A stretch of 64,000 nt of DNA from NCBI GenBank assembly GCA_035041965.1, contig JAPYMA010000193.1, positions 242,049 through 306,048 on the forward strand, read 5' to 3'. The notes under the pieces were generated by a model. It was given only the letters and a program-made list of their open reading frames with translations. It was not told the origin of the DNA and did no database searches. Both the position numbers and the translations under genes were made by a program. This document shows positions 22,038 to 35,687 of this stretch, one piece after another. The stretch comes from Anisakis pegreffii (taxonomy: Eukaryota; Nematoda; Chromadorea; Rhabditida; Anisakidae). The stretch's first letter is position 1. Every line of letters begins with the position of its first letter.

Positions 22038-24396
22038 ATGCCATTATTTGTATTGTTCATCATGCTCGTCGATGTTACCAACTGCCTCAAGTAAGTATCT
22101 CTTGTGACCCTCCCTGAACATTCATTCTGAAACATTCCGTTTGAATGTAATCAAAGTACAGATATTCCTATGAGCAAAGCTTCAATCGTTCTTTTGCTTC
22201 TTTCTATTGCTTCTCACCGGCGACGATGAATGAATTTGAGAAGTTTATCTTATATGAAGAATTGAGTGAAATTCTTCCAACATGTTCTATTGAAGTACAC
22301 CTCGGATGCACTTCAGCAATACATAAGCAAGCTGAATGCAGCGTTCATGTTTAAGAAGAGATTTATGACGTTCTTTTGCTGAATTATTGGTTCTGTTTGG
22401 GAATCTTTGCAAAACAAATACATCAAATTTTGTGCATCGTATTGCGACCGGCGTCTTTTTGATGCATTTCTGCAATTGAATACGACTCATTTGTCATCAG
22501 TTTCCCAATAAATCAACATTCGCAATCGTTTGTAAGAAGACGAATTCACATGTTGCATGGATTCTTTTCGAATTTTGAAGAACTTTACCGCTTGGATGCC
22601 TCACTTCTTAGATCTTTGATGTTCAATGACCCTATTTACAGATGAATCAACCGACCAGATTAGCACGCATTTCATGAACAGAATGATTCTGATGAAACTC
22701 TGCATGCATCAAGTATTTTGTAGAGCCAAATTCAAACCTTCAAGCAGTATTGCACTTATTCATTTTCTTAACATACATCTTGTTGCATTTCAGATGTTTC
22801 TCATGTGCATCAGCTGACTACGAACCACTTTTTGAGAGATCTGCGACACTGCGGCATTCTTTAAGTATTCCACGATTCGGAGACCTCTGTGATAGTGTTG
22901 AAAAGTTGCACGCAATCGCACCTGTTGAAACATGCCCATCTGCGTGCATCTCTCTTCTAGAGCCACAATTTTTTGGAGGTTCTCATTGCACTGTAACAAA
23001 TCTTTTTTTCTACCAATCATGCTGGCTCGAATAACCTAAAATTGTTACTGGCCTTGATTTTATGCCAGGAAGTTTACAGCTACCTTAAGTTTTGGCATCG
23101 AACATTGCAGTTTTCACAGAGTAGTTGCAAAATAATTGTCAACCAGTGCTGCTGCTATTTTTCATGAATGCAGTTGATGTAGAAATCGAGAGAGCTTGAA
23201 TATATAATATATCGATGCGACCCGAAGATCAAGTGACGTATTAATGTTTCAACTAAAAATCAGTGCAAGCCAGAAAATAATTTTCTCATCGAAAATGATC
23301 ATACTCTTTTAAATCCTTCGTTTAATTTTCATCGAGTAATTTGAACTTTGTGTAGGTGTTCAGTTGGATAACACTCCTTACACGTATATTCGTGGATGTG
23401 CAAGCACACTGTTTGCATCAATAAGCGACCGCCCTCGCGAGATTGACTTTCTTCATACCGAAGCAATCTGCCTACCTCTTCGACTGTCCCAAATCTGGCC
23501 ATCGATACAAACTGATGAGCATGTCCAGGTTCGTTTCATAATGTTTATTCATAAATGACTCGTTCACAGAGTTTTAAAATGGTCTACTGGAGGTCACGAA
23601 ATGTTAAGCAAAACCACAGAAATCGCCAAAAAGCGTGGACTTATATAATGCACCAACACACATTTTTATCTCATCTATGCTATTTTCATAAATCAATTTG
23701 AAAATATTCGTTCAAATCAGAAGCTTCAACACTAATCTCATGTAATCTTCACTCCAAATCTTCCACACAAAACCGAAAGATGGAAATCAAAATGTGGAGA
23801 AATAATTGGTGTGCAACTTTATTTTGATGAAATGCGAATAAAATTAGTAGCAAAAATTTAATGACGCATTTAACATTCAATGATCAATATTCCCTTGTTC
23901 TTGCTGTCCATCATTCACTTCCAGTTCACTTTACTCCACATCATTTCCGTGTGAAATTTTCCGATTTTTCTTCCTGCTGCTCCTCACATCATCGAACGAG
24001 AATGTTGCTGCAAGTGTTATCAGATAAACTTCGTGGTGAAAATTCTTGGATGTTAGACGAAGCGAATGTAAAGGGCATTAAAAAAAGAAACTTGAAGCAT
24101 TATTCCAACAAAAACTGCAGTCATCGCGAAATCAGAACATAAGATTCATTGTGTCTTAAAAAGATGTTTGAGGATGCAATACAAGACTTCAGTAATGCTC
24201 CATTGCTCGCTCATGGCATAAGTTTCCAAAATCAGATTGAATAGGCTCATTGTTATTGGAATGTAAATTTCAGGTGTGTTCTTGCACGATGGATGCGTGT
24301 AATACGAAGATATCAATGACGAATGCATCATTGCAAAACTCATATGCTTATTCGATGATACTTTCTGCAGTGGTAATTATGATGACTGCTTATTGA
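22038..24396 (+). CDS. Ly6/uPAR domain GPI-anchored protein (ODR-2/HOT-like)
   Basis: Four exons join in phase to 177 aa: 22038-22090, 22794-22978, 23356-23528, 24274-24396. Exon 1 carries a signal peptide (MPLFVLFIMLVDVTNC) and ends in AA/GTAAGT; the next exon completes Lys18 and opens the domain with CFSC. Ten cysteines follow in a three-finger pattern: CFSC, DLC, ETC, SAC, RGC, AIC, VCSC, ACN. YIRGC and VCSCTMDACN are typical of the nematode ODR-2/HOT group. The tail (AYSMILSAVVIMMTAY) is hydrophobic and ends the protein, as in GPI-anchor signals. ODR-2-type proteins act at neuronal surfaces; that role is only suggested here. The subfamily was assigned from memory of motif spacing. Confidence 0.8.
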
Positions 24397-27245
24397 ACCA
24401 GTTTATGCGATAGATAAGTGAACATGTATGTTTTGAAAACAAATTACAATGTGAGTCTGAGTGATTATTCGCGATGATTTTGATCTGAATGCACAGTATT
24501 GGTATGTTGAATGTTTATATGCATCAGATAAAACAGTTTCGTGGAAAATTGTCAAAACTGATGACGGAACGATTACTTCTTTTACCGGCGGATAATTTGT
24601 AAACTAGCTCGTCATTGTGTCGATATTGTGAGACAGGGTTCCACATTTTGGGTTGTACCAAGAGTCACTCAAGAGCTACTTTTTTTGTGCGAACAATTGC
24701 ATCTAGAAACTATTTCTATAGATGAAAAAATCGCTGACTAAAAATTGCTCTTTGACATAACAACTGATCACGGAGCTGAAGAATTCGAAGGTTTGACAAG
24801 GCAGTGGATATGGACAGATGCCAGTCAGCTGTCTATTCCTACAACTTCTACACTGATCTTTCACGTTTCTTCGATTCACCTTTACAATTTCATCAAACCC
24901 ATTTTCAAAAAAAAAAACAACGAAATATTTAACGAAAACTTAACATATTAGCGAGGAAGGAGCAATGGTGGTTGACGTTCACGATATTGCAATTCAACAC
25001 TGAACAGTTATTCGAGAATAACAATTTTCAAAGATGAAGCGAAGATAACATTATGGCTGAATATCGCAAAACATGATTTGTTGATATTGCAGCTCCAGCC
25101 AGTGATTAAGAAACATTTTCAGTCGAAGATGAGCGCATAGGTGGCATGTTCTAGAAGTTCTAAAACATGCAAGTTTTAGAAATACGAATGTGTGTAATAT
25201 CTCAGTGCTGCTCTATTGTAGGTTTAAAAAATGATCGTGTGGTTGCACAACATTTGCATAATATCTGTTTGCATAATCCTAAAGAAGAGATTTTCATTTG
25301 AGTTTCTTTGTTAGATTGGCACATGCTCAAGCCATTGAATATAAGTTGTTGCAACCAAGTTGGTCAAACTTGAGCGTACAGCTGACCAAAGAATGGCAAA
25401 TATCAAAATGTGCATGTTCGCAGTGATGCATTTTCGCTAATAATTTGTAAAAGAATTATTCTTATTGTTCATGACCTTTTATTTTACTTATTTGTTACTT
25501 GAATTTTTAGGCACACATATCGACTAATTGATCAACTGAACTGATCAACCGAAGATCAACTCAGAGAATACTCGCTATTTCTGAGCGGATCCTTTGTTCA
25601 GCATTCTCAAGTTATTCAATATGACTGGTTGATGCCAACGGTTTTTAAACATTCGAACAGACTGAATGGGCTAGGCTCAGAGATTTACAAAAAATTGCTT
25701 CTTAAAATGTCATAAATGAAATGCCGTCACCATCACCAAATATTCAAATGAGATGAATGAATGCGTACCATTTAGAAGATGAATAAGGATTTGTTTCGTC
25801 AAGAAAAAATAAGTGAAGAAAAATCCAACTTAAAATTCAATATTTTTTTCGATCAGACTGTTTTGTATCCCCACTCCCTGGAAAAAACGTTGTATGCGTC
25901 GTTGTCCATAAATACTAAAGAAGTTGTTTGTCAAAAATTGAAATGTTCTTAGATCGAATTTGAATGAAAGGGTACTATCTCGGTTAAACACACAATTTGT
26001 TTAGTGTTATTAGGAATTGGTTGGTCACAATAATGCTGCTTTCAATAACAAATACTGATTTTTTTCTCAATGCGACGAAAAATTTCAGCTTCATTTGATT
26101 GTGTTAGTCAGAATATTGACAGTCATTGTTGACATACATACTTCAATTTAACTAATGCACCACTCAGTCACTCCGTTACTTGAGCGTTGCTTTCGGATAA
26201 ACACGCACCATTTATTTGAGTGCATTCGAACATCATTCACTGAACGTTTCTTCCAATAAGTTCGCATAGTATTCCCACTTACACTGAACACAATGAATTT
26301 CCCATTTTTCGTTATTGTTCGTCAATAGTTCAACTCCAACTACTGCAACATTCAACAAATTCATATCTCCTTATTTGCAGTCTTTTAATTCTCACCTAAA
26401 TGATAAGTATTTGAAAAGTTGGAATTATGGAAAATCTCTGAATCTGAATCTGAATTCATTCGTCCGTTCTACCTGGCACATTTCTTAGTAAAAAATTTGG
26501 CTTATGAGAACCTTCCATTGAAAGAAAAGGCATTGTAGGATCTGTCACGCAGATATTATGTAAAGTGTGTTCTGTTATCAAAATATGTCAATGAATAAAT
26601 CAACTTTGTTATCTTTATTTTACTCGTCAACACAGTTCAATTAATATGAATGTAGTGAATTTTTAGTAGTAGTTCGAAAAAAGACGAGCAATTAATGAAA
26701 TGTTATAGCCAGACGCCAGGCACATAATGTTTTTGTGGTATTTAGAGAGAATACAACATCCATCTCTGCGAATAATACATGATAGATTTATTTTCTTGTG
26801 AAAGGGAATTGGTACGAAATGATAAATGACGAAGAATGGACTGATTGTATCCGAAGATTTAGAAGGATTAAGAATTATGACTAGGTTTATCAATAAGGCA
26901 CAAAACTGAGGAGAGCACAAGCCATAAAGGACAGTAATATAAGGCAGTTGGATTGAGAAGGCAGTGCGAATCCCATTCACTAGGCTATAAACACAACATT
27001 AGTTATATAAGCAAAGAGAGCAACCAATATACAAAGGCTCACTAGAATGGATGATAGCTAGATTGAACGTGCAATAAATATTGTAAATGCTTCTCTTCTC
27101 TTCAAAAAACACCTCTTCGGAGAGTTGTTTTGAATGGCGTCATGCAAGGATGCAAGCGTAGCAATGAACTGAACGAATTATACGCATATATGCACGTTAT
27201 GAATTTGTCACTAATCCGTGAAGATGATCGATAATAATCAATCGC
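24397..27245. other. Intergenic, with traces of decayed coding sequence
   Basis: At about 24584-24745 (+) a frame reads KLARHCVDIVRQGS, then STFWVVPRVTQELLFLCEQL, and reaches a single TAA; the same frame continues past that stop for about 65 more codons. This looks like a disrupted or relict exon, family unknown. A 105-codon minus-strand frame at 26663-26980 is hydrophobic and unsupported. Nothing else was identified. Confidence 0.35.
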
Positions 27246-27251
27246 TTTATT
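27246..27251 (-). terminator. Poly(A) signal overlapping the unc-15 stop codon
   Basis: On the minus strand the last codon and stop read CAA TAA A, so AATAAA includes the TAA stop (27247-27249). No other AATAAA was seen in the next 200 bases. If it is used, the 3' UTR would be only some 10-25 bases. Confidence 0.5.
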
Positions 27252-30200
27252 GTTCATCTTCTAGAACGTATACTTTGGATGCCGATGCGCTTCTGCCGGT
27301 AACAACTGACGAACGGTGCTTTGCACGGATCAGGTGAAGTGAGCTTTCTGCCTGATCGGCACGACCCTCAGCATCTTCCAACTCTCTCTGATATCTTCGT
27401 ACTCGTTGTATATTGGCCACTGTAAACGATTCCTGCAAATCAATTGCTCTCTCATTTATGAGATGCGTCTATCAGTCACGGACCCACTCAACTGAACAAT
27501 CATCTGCACAATAATCAACGCTTAGTAGATAGCGTGAAGATATTCTTATTCCTTATCAGATTTGGTCTTTTTGTGTGTTTAATTTTGGAAAAAAGCGAAT
27601 TTATCTAATTTTTAAGGGTTATGGCTTAAAGCACTTCCAATAAACATGCCATTATTAAATAAAATGCCGTCATTTGGATACCAATCCCTTCAATACTTTG
27701 ACAGAAATTTCAGTCATCAGAACTTCATGAATTTTAAAATCAATTAGACAGCAGAAATCGATGGTCGAACTATGAAATTTAAAATCATGCGCAGAATGAA
27801 GTTCGATAAGCTAATAAGGCATGATTAATCTACTGACTATGCATCATTATATTTATTTGCGAAACGATTGCGGCTAGTTTATGAGAGGAAATTGGAACGG
27901 TAAACTAACTGCTTCTCCTAGCTGTCGTTTTTGAATATTCATCTTCTCAAGTAGTCTATCAGCCGTATCTTGAGCCATAACAAATTGTTTGTGCTCTTCG
28001 TCGACCTGCATTTGAACCTCTTTGATGCGACGATCTTTCTTCCTGAGAGCATTTTGTGTTTCTTTGTGTCTTCTCGTTTCTTCATCAAGTGCTGTTTCAA
28101 GATCGCGAATGCGTGTTTCTAGTTTCGCAATCACACGTTTACCACCAAGAAGTGCGGCCGCTTCAGCTTCTTGAATCTGCACTTGAAGTTGTTTGACTTG
28201 CTCTTCGAGTGATCTTCGGAGTGCGTCGATTTTCATTGAATGCTCTTGCTCTTCATGCAGCTGTTCAATGGCTCGAGCCGCATCAGCAAGAGCTCGGTTG
28301 GCGCGCTCATCTGCTGCGTGAAGTTCTTTGGTGGTCTCGTCAAGATCCGCTCGCACTGTACTAAGCTCAGTCTCGAGCTTGTTCTTGATAGTCGTCAGGT
28401 TGTTGGTGAGAGAAACGAGCTCAGCGATACGCACCTATAAACTATTCATTCAGTGATCATTTTCTAAGTTGAAACCGTATGAGTTGATTGATTGAATTCT
28501 TTTCCTTGCCTACTTACCTCAGCGAAGTTGAACACTGTTCAGAAGTCAGTCCCAGCCTCACACCTTATCATTTGAATTAATAAAAAACAAAAAAGAATGT
28601 AATAATTTGCAACGAACGTTCGCCTCTTCGAGATCAACTTCAGCCTGTTTGCGTGCACGAATTGCATTATCCAAAGCTACCTTGCATTCCTCCAATTCGG
28701 CACTGAGAGCCGATATTTTGCGTTGAGCGAGTGCATACTGCAAAAGTGTTATGATAGGAATACATCAACGAACTGCTTGCAAAATAGTAATAAGAACACT
28801 CAAAACAATATAAATGATCCAATCAGTGAGAAAATCATTCAGCTACACATACAGTTAATTTGAGATGCAGAAGTTATTAGTGATAGCAATCGTTCACATA
28901 AAAAGACAGTCTTTCATTCTTATACTTGACTGTACAATGATCGTTTTACCCAAAATGAGTGATAAGAAATTGTTACATGAAAGCAGTTTCGTATACCTGA
29001 TCGAGTGTCTGTTGAAGCTGACGCTGAGTGTCTTCAAGAGAAGCTTGCAGGATCTTCATCTGTTCGCTCTGCTTCTTGATCGTCTTCTGTGCTTCAATGT
29101 TTGCACGATTCAAGTTGTCTACGGTCATCTCAAGCTCAGCAATTTCAGCCTGATACTTCTTCTTAAGACGAGAGATTTCGGCCTGCAACTGGTCATTATC
29201 AGATGCTGATTAATGCATTTAAAACTCATCAAATCAGACTGGCAGTTGAAAGCTTTTCAGTCTCATGATATATAGCAGATGAACCTTCATGCGTGCTTCC
29301 GCATCAGCCAAAGCGGCAGTGAGGCGATCGATTTCGAATTGCATATTTTTGCGGAGTGCTTCCATCTCTTCCTCCTGAAAATGCGTTCAAATCTTAGCCG
29401 TCTGTTCTGACTTACTCAAAGACATTCATGATTCCAGTATTCAGTGAAACAATTCTTGGGAAGAGCTTCGTAATGGAGTGCCATTTCAAAGTCTATCGCA
29501 GTAATTGGTAATTTGAATTTAATTGAGCAACTGCAAAACAATTTTTGTACATGAATTTTAAGTTGAACTCACCTTCTCTTGAAGACGCCGTTCCATTTCA
29601 ATACGCAGTTGTTGCAAATCAGCAGCAAGTCGTTGTGCACGGTTTTCAGCTTCACGTCGTGCTGCATCTGATTCTTTCAACGCGGTTTGTAAATCGCGTA
29701 TCTCACCAGCAAGACGAGCGTTCTCCAGGTCAAGTTCATGAAGTTTACGGTTGGCATCCGCAAGCGCCTCTTTGGCTTCATGTAATTCGTCTGTAATAGT
29801 TGCAGTTGATCATTAAGTTTGATGCGTCGTTCTCGAACCGTGTCACAGTTAACGTAATTCAGTGAATATGATATGATATTATGGCACATTCAAAACGCTA
29901 AGTCTGAAACTTCCTCTGAAAGGATATTATAAGTAGGACTGTGGGAATGCAGACCTTGAAGTTTCTTGTTCTCTCTTGCAAGAGCTTCCTTTTGTTCGAC
30001 AGCCTTTTCATATAGACTCTTCATCTTTTGGAGTTCGGCGAGAGCAGCACGAGCTTCACGCTGAGCTGCTTCCAACTCTATATTTAGCTCATCGATGCGA
30101 TTCTATAAAATCGCTTCAGTTACACAAACAGAAAATGTATACTGAAGTTCATGTTTTGTGCTGAAAGAAATAAGAAACAATCCAGGAAAAGAAACGAATT

Positions 30201-33200
30201 GGTGAATATGTAAGAAGAATGTACAATGTGCTGTTGACCTACAAGAAATCATTATTCATATTGCTATCTTTTATATGCTATGATAAAAGTTTGTAAGGCT
30301 GAAAACTGGAGCATTTCGAGAGGAAAAGTTTTGGGGTTTTTATTCCCAAACATGGATATGGAATTGGTACCAATAATTAACATATTCGTTCATACCTTCA
30401 TATCAGTAACCGTTTTTTCTAGTTGCTCCTTAGCGCGTTCGAGTAGTGCAATCGTGTTTTGTGCCTTTTCAAGATCTACGATTAGAACCTCGACCTCACT
30501 TTGTAGTCTCGATTTAGCCTTTTCAAGTTGTGATACTTTTTGCAACATTATCTCGATTTGCTCTTCATATTCAGCCTGTTTTTGCAGCATCTTCTTTCGC
30601 AGATCTTCGACCTATATGAAACATCTTCTTCATCGACATGTTCAATTTATTGATCACATTCTCATGAAAATAATAAATTTACTCTGATCATTCAGCTAGA
30701 TCCCTATGAATGAGACACATTACCTCTTCGTGATGAAGTGCCACTTCAGCATCGAATTTACTCTTCCACTGGGTGATTTCGGTATTGGCTAATGTGAGCT
30801 TATGCTCAGCCTCCGAACGTGCACTGCTTTCTTCGTCAAGAGCCGTACGTACTGAATCAAGCTCAAGTGTTACTTGATGCAGCTGAGCTTGCATTTGCGA
30901 TCGCTCCTGCAACCAAATACGACAATGATTAATACACCAACGTCAAGAATTTGTCAGTATGGTGCAGTTTTTTCAGCTGAATGAATTTTTAATTTTTGTG
31001 AGATGCATGTGAAAGCAGTGAAATATTCGAGAATGCATTGGTGAAGCGCATGACCGTTGAGGGTATGGAAGAGAGAAGATCTAAAACGATAACTTACACG
31101 TTCAGCATCTTCGAGACGACGACGAGCTTCTTCCAGCTGCTGAGCCAATTGATATTTCACATGTTGCAAATTATCAAGTTGTACTTTTTGGTCATGTACC
31201 TGCAAAAAGCGTTTTTCATTTCACCTCTTCTTTCAAAATCATTTGCTGCAAGATCATCACATCATTGCAGCGGCAAGTTGAGATGCAACTATACCACGGA
31301 ACTTTATTATATATGCATTATAGCGCATAAATTCGATATTCAATGAATTTTTTCTTTCGTTTTCCAGTTCTGTCAGTATTTGATGTTCATAACATTGAAA
31401 AAGATACTTCTTTTAGAAGATCGTTGTTCTCGACTTGTAACTTTTGTCTCTGTTGTTGCATGTCGACGACATGTCTGTTAAGGTCCTCGACTTTCGTCGC
31501 CAATTCGATCGATTGCGCCTCGAAACGTTCAGCTGCCTTGTCAGCTGCATGCTGAAAGAAATTTTCAACTCATCTTCCGTAGTGATCGTGAACATGATAG
31601 TATTGTTAGATCAAAAATGGAACATCGTCGTTCAATTATTAAGAAAGTCAGAGGTCATGGCAAAAGAATGATTGACCAACCGGAACTCGAACCAAGCAGC
31701 AAGTATATGTATTTATATCACAAGATACTATTCGTGCAATTGAATTTAAAAAAGATTATGATGCGAATTTCTGCGAAGTGGAACAACTTATTATGTTGTT
31801 CCTATTTGTAATAACCAGATGAATTGGTATGTAGCATGTTGTTTTTGGAATTTAAAAGCTGATACCGGAATATATGTCAATATTAGAATGAACGTCAATA
31901 ATGAACTGAGATCAATTATCAGTTGAGATCAAAACGACAGCGGATAATTAGTGGTTGTTGAACCCAAACAAATAGATCTGAATGGAAAGACTCTGAATGA
32001 ATAGATCAGAAAATATTCGTTTTTAAATGAGCAATAGAGAGTGCATGATGATGTAATGTATCAAACAGAAGCGCTATAATTTTCCATTGGAAAAATAAAC
32101 CACTGTTTTGTTCTGTGCCATTTATTTGCTAATTCAGAATATGAATAGCAGGAAAAGTGATCTAAAGAAACCTGAAGCAAGTTACTAGCTGAAAGTGCAT
32201 TTTTATGATCAAATTCGTTTGAATCGATGAATTTTTGAAATTCTCTGAGACCGGTGTTTAGCGAGAAAATCAGAACATGAATCATCAGAGGCATAGCTGA
32301 CTTTAGAGCAATTGATGAGAATAGCAGGCATCAATATTGATGAGGCGAAGCTGCAATCGCTTACTGAAGTATCTCTACATAGTGCATGCAGAAAGAATGA
32401 AATAGACGACTGTAGATTAGGATATTGTTATTGTTCACAATAAGCGAATAGGAAAACTTTTGTTATTTGCTACTGGTTAAACCATTCCGTCACCTTTTTC
32501 ACTGAGTCTACAAAGTATGATACAATCAAAATCAGTCGTAATTTTATCTGATGCCTCCATTTTTTTGGTCATTGCTGAATATGTATATTCGAGTGTTTGA
32601 ATGCTTAAAATTTCTACACTTGATGTAAAAATTCTAAAATGTTGATGTGAAAGAATTCGATCGACTAATAGTTAATGAGTGCTTAATAATTTTATCATAC
32701 ATGATAATGATTTTGATAGTATTTTCGAAATGATGCTGCTTATTTGACGATATCGTTTATCAGTTCAAAAATTAACTCTCAATTTGCAGCGATTTTCACA
32801 TCTCGTTTACAGTGCGCAAAAAAATTCGTGATGAAGAATTGAAAGCTTTGTGATACAATATATGTCATTTCTTAATCACAAAACCGGACATATGTATGTG
32901 CTTTCACTACGAGCAATAAATATTTTGCTTCTTGTGCGATATGTGTGAACCATTTATACACAAAGTTCTGCTAGATCAAATGAATAAAAGCAATTTTCGA
33001 AACGATTCAGAGAACTATAACATAGTTTCGTTCAATGAGATCATCCCGCTGACAATGTGGTGGATAAGCAATATTTTAAGTAAATGATTAATTGATCCGT
33101 GAAAGACATTTCATGATCTCATGAATCCATCGAATCTACGAATCTGTTTCTTCTTTTACCTATGAATCTGAGAAAAATTTATTTGCGAATTGTTGTAGCG

Positions 33201-35687
33201 ATTGTAAATTGAACTTTCTGGTTTTCGAAGCTACACTCATATCTGTATGTGTGCGTTCAGTAAATTAGTTTGAGTTTTTTCACCAGAGAATAGTAGCGAA
33301 TGTTGACATAAAACTAGACTGAAGTGCATAGAAGAACGCAAAGTAAACTGTAATTGGGTTTTGTAAATTCACTTTTAAAAAAGCCAAATGAATGAATGCA
33401 CGACACTAAGCAATAATCGAAAAGGATGTTTGAATAATGTATTCTTCTAATTTCACTCTCCTCAGTGCACTTCTTGCTGCAAAGTTAGTTCATCTAAAGT
33501 TGTTCTCTTCGTGTCTCTTTAAAAGAGGACAGTTATGAGCGAGCATAAAAAGTGCATCTGCATTAGTGATGTTTCTGTTCCACACTTTTGAGAGACTGTT
33601 CTATTCTGTTTTATTCCACACTTCAGTTGTTATGTTCTGTTCTATTCTCCGCGTCTTTTTCTACAGAACTGTTCTGTTGTATTCATTGCAATGTGTTCTA
33701 TTCCTTGAAAGAAATGCCTTGAAATAGAACAGAACACTTCCTATTGCTCGGAATAGTACAGTTTGAAATATTACTAATCTGGATGGAGAGTTCTTATAAA
33801 GTGAACAAAGAAGCATTTAAGAATGACTTATTAAGAAGATCATTAATGCGATCTTATCTGTTCACTTGTTTCTAAATGATAACGATCACATCTCGTTGAA
33901 AAAGTATGAGACAGCCACATTGGTTGAATGTGAATGTTGAAGAGTCAGGAAAGAAAAAACTGAATATACCTTATCCTTTTGCACTTGATCAATACTTGCA
34001 GTCAGTTCAATTACTTCATGCTGAAGTCGTTGACGTTCACGATCCAGCCTGAAATTTTTGATGTAGCATCACAAATCAATTTCAAATGTTTATTAGTCAA
34101 CAAGCGTTTCTAGACCATGCCGATCTGAGTTTAAATAAGCTTAAGCATAAACGCAATTAAGCAATCTTCATTATCTCTGCATTTCGCTGCTTAACTTCTC
34201 ATCTGTATTAATATGATGTTTCCTCTCTATTCGTTCTTCATTGACATTCAAAACAGAACCAGCAATGAGCCATCTTCTTCACATGTTTGTTATGCTCGCT
34301 GTTCAATGAAGCTATGATTACTATGGCTCTCTTTCTCATTCTAATCACTAGCGTGTCGACGCAACGCGTTTGCGAGCATTTCTAAGAAGAGCGCATTTGC
34401 TGCATCAACTTTAGCTCGTTCTCTACGACCACTCGCCTAATCACCAGTTGTCTCTATTCATTCTTGAACATTACACCGCAATGCATCATTATCATCAATA
34501 TGATTTGAAACACAAAAACGATATAGAATGGAAAAGTGGACGAAGGAATGCATGTTTTTCACTTTACACTCTTCAAAATTTGGTTCTTTCGAATGGATCT
34601 GATTAGATGAAGTGCATTAGCTGAGCAGTAAGCATAATACAGCATATTGCTAAATCTAAGTTCTCGATGGGTAGCAGTATTCCATTCACAAACTCATCGT
34701 ACTTCGAATTCTTCTTATGCAATTGCTCGATTTGTTCCGTATAATCGAGACATGAATCCTGATGCTTTTTCCTCAGCACATTCATTGCATCTTCATTTTC
34801 AAGTTGTGACTCTTCGAGTAATTTGCGCAACTTTTGCAGTTCTGCTTCGCGTTTTCGATTTGATTCAATCTGAAATCTCATCAAATAATTCTCATGAAAC
34901 TCTTGACATAGCAAAAAGCATTATTAGAGTTTTTAGGTGATGTTTTTCCACTGAGTAAGATGCCTTGATTTTTGACTAACTTGATCATTAGCAATCAGGA
35001 AATGGCATGTCCAAATATTATGCAATAACTATTAATAACAAAATATGGATCGACAACGCAACCTATTGCTACTTCAAAAACAGCTAATGGTTGATTATTT
35101 TCTTCAACCTAATAATTTCCAATATTCATCACTCAGTGCAAGTTATTCGAGCAGCATTAACCTGACTATCGGTACTGCCTTCTGCATCCTCAAGCCTGTC
35201 TGTAAGTGCAATGAGTTGAACGCTCAGATCAGCTCTCTCTCGTTCGATCTAAAATTTCATCTGATCATCAATGTAGAACAGTTGCAAAACAAAGATTCAA
35301 TGAACCGCATTTATCACATTATACTAGAAAGTTTGATCGAAATCAGTTTGAAAACGGCATTAATTGCAAGATGCAATATTCAAGGCGATGATTTCTCATC
35401 TTAACTTACTCTATTTCGGAGTTCTCGTTCAGAGTCGAGATCCTCTTGGAGGAGGCGAATCTTATCCTGAAAACAAAACAGGTAAACAGCTTTAGATAGC
35501 ATTCGCAATAAATTGCTGTCTCAAACAGAAAATGAAACGAATGAAACAAATTAGTATGCACCTCAAGGCGCGTAAGACTTCCAAGATCAGCAACCGACAT
35601 ATTTCCAAACGGAGCACCGGCAAATCCGCTCATCGAAGGACTCTTGTAAAGCGCTGCCGAAGGACTTCTGTATAGCGAACCAGACAT
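27247..35687 (-). CDS. unc-15: Paramyosin
   Basis: Core protein of invertebrate muscle thick filaments; a parallel coiled-coil dimer on which myosin packs. Sixteen exons give 877 aa, near the usual 880: 35562-35687, 35410-35466, 35162-35248, 34703-34869, 33970-34048, 31408-31551, 31098-31199, 30724-30906, 30396-30611, 29955-30102, 29573-29790, 29285-29374, 28997-29182, 28618-28737, 27910-28434, 27247-27432. All phases agree. The non-helical head has [12 protein letters not shown], with Ser-Pro sites known as phosphorylation targets in nematodes. Residues from about 36 to 860 form an uninterrupted heptad rod. The tail ends [12 protein letters not shown]. Positions such as [18 protein letters not shown] and [10 protein letters not shown] resemble filarial paramyosin. 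Intron 5 is unusually long (31552-33969). It shares a short upstream region with a plus-strand C2 gene. Confidence 0.97.
31552..33969 (-). other. Long intron 5 of paramyosin
   Basis: About 2.4 kb, several times longer than the other introns. No nested gene with acceptable splice signals was found on either strand. Its upstream half (33570-33790) carries many TTCTGTTCTATTC-like units and reverse-complement copies (GAATAGAACAGAAC-like), giving imperfect inverted repeats. The position of such a large early intron is compatible with intronic regulatory sequence, but nothing specific was identified. Confidence 0.5.

Noticed and set aside
22790..23020. Minus-strand 76-codon coiled-coil-like ORF
   Set aside because: It is antisense to Ly6 exon 2, whose cysteine pattern and splice phases are well supported.
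22750..23034. Single-exon signal-peptide ORF reading into the Ly6 domain
   Set aside because: A TTTCAG acceptor at 22788-22793 and the exon at 22038-22090 give a better signal peptide and exact phase; the 22750 ATG is intronic read-through.
26663..26980. 105-codon hydrophobic minus-strand ORF
   Set aside because: No recognisable receptor motif, signal sequence or partner exon; AT-rich sequence readily yields hydrophobic frames.
31670..31705. Minus-strand GGTTCGAGTTCC resembling a tRNA B box
   Set aside because: The T-arm stem does not pair properly and no A box, anticodon arm or acceptor stem could be built.
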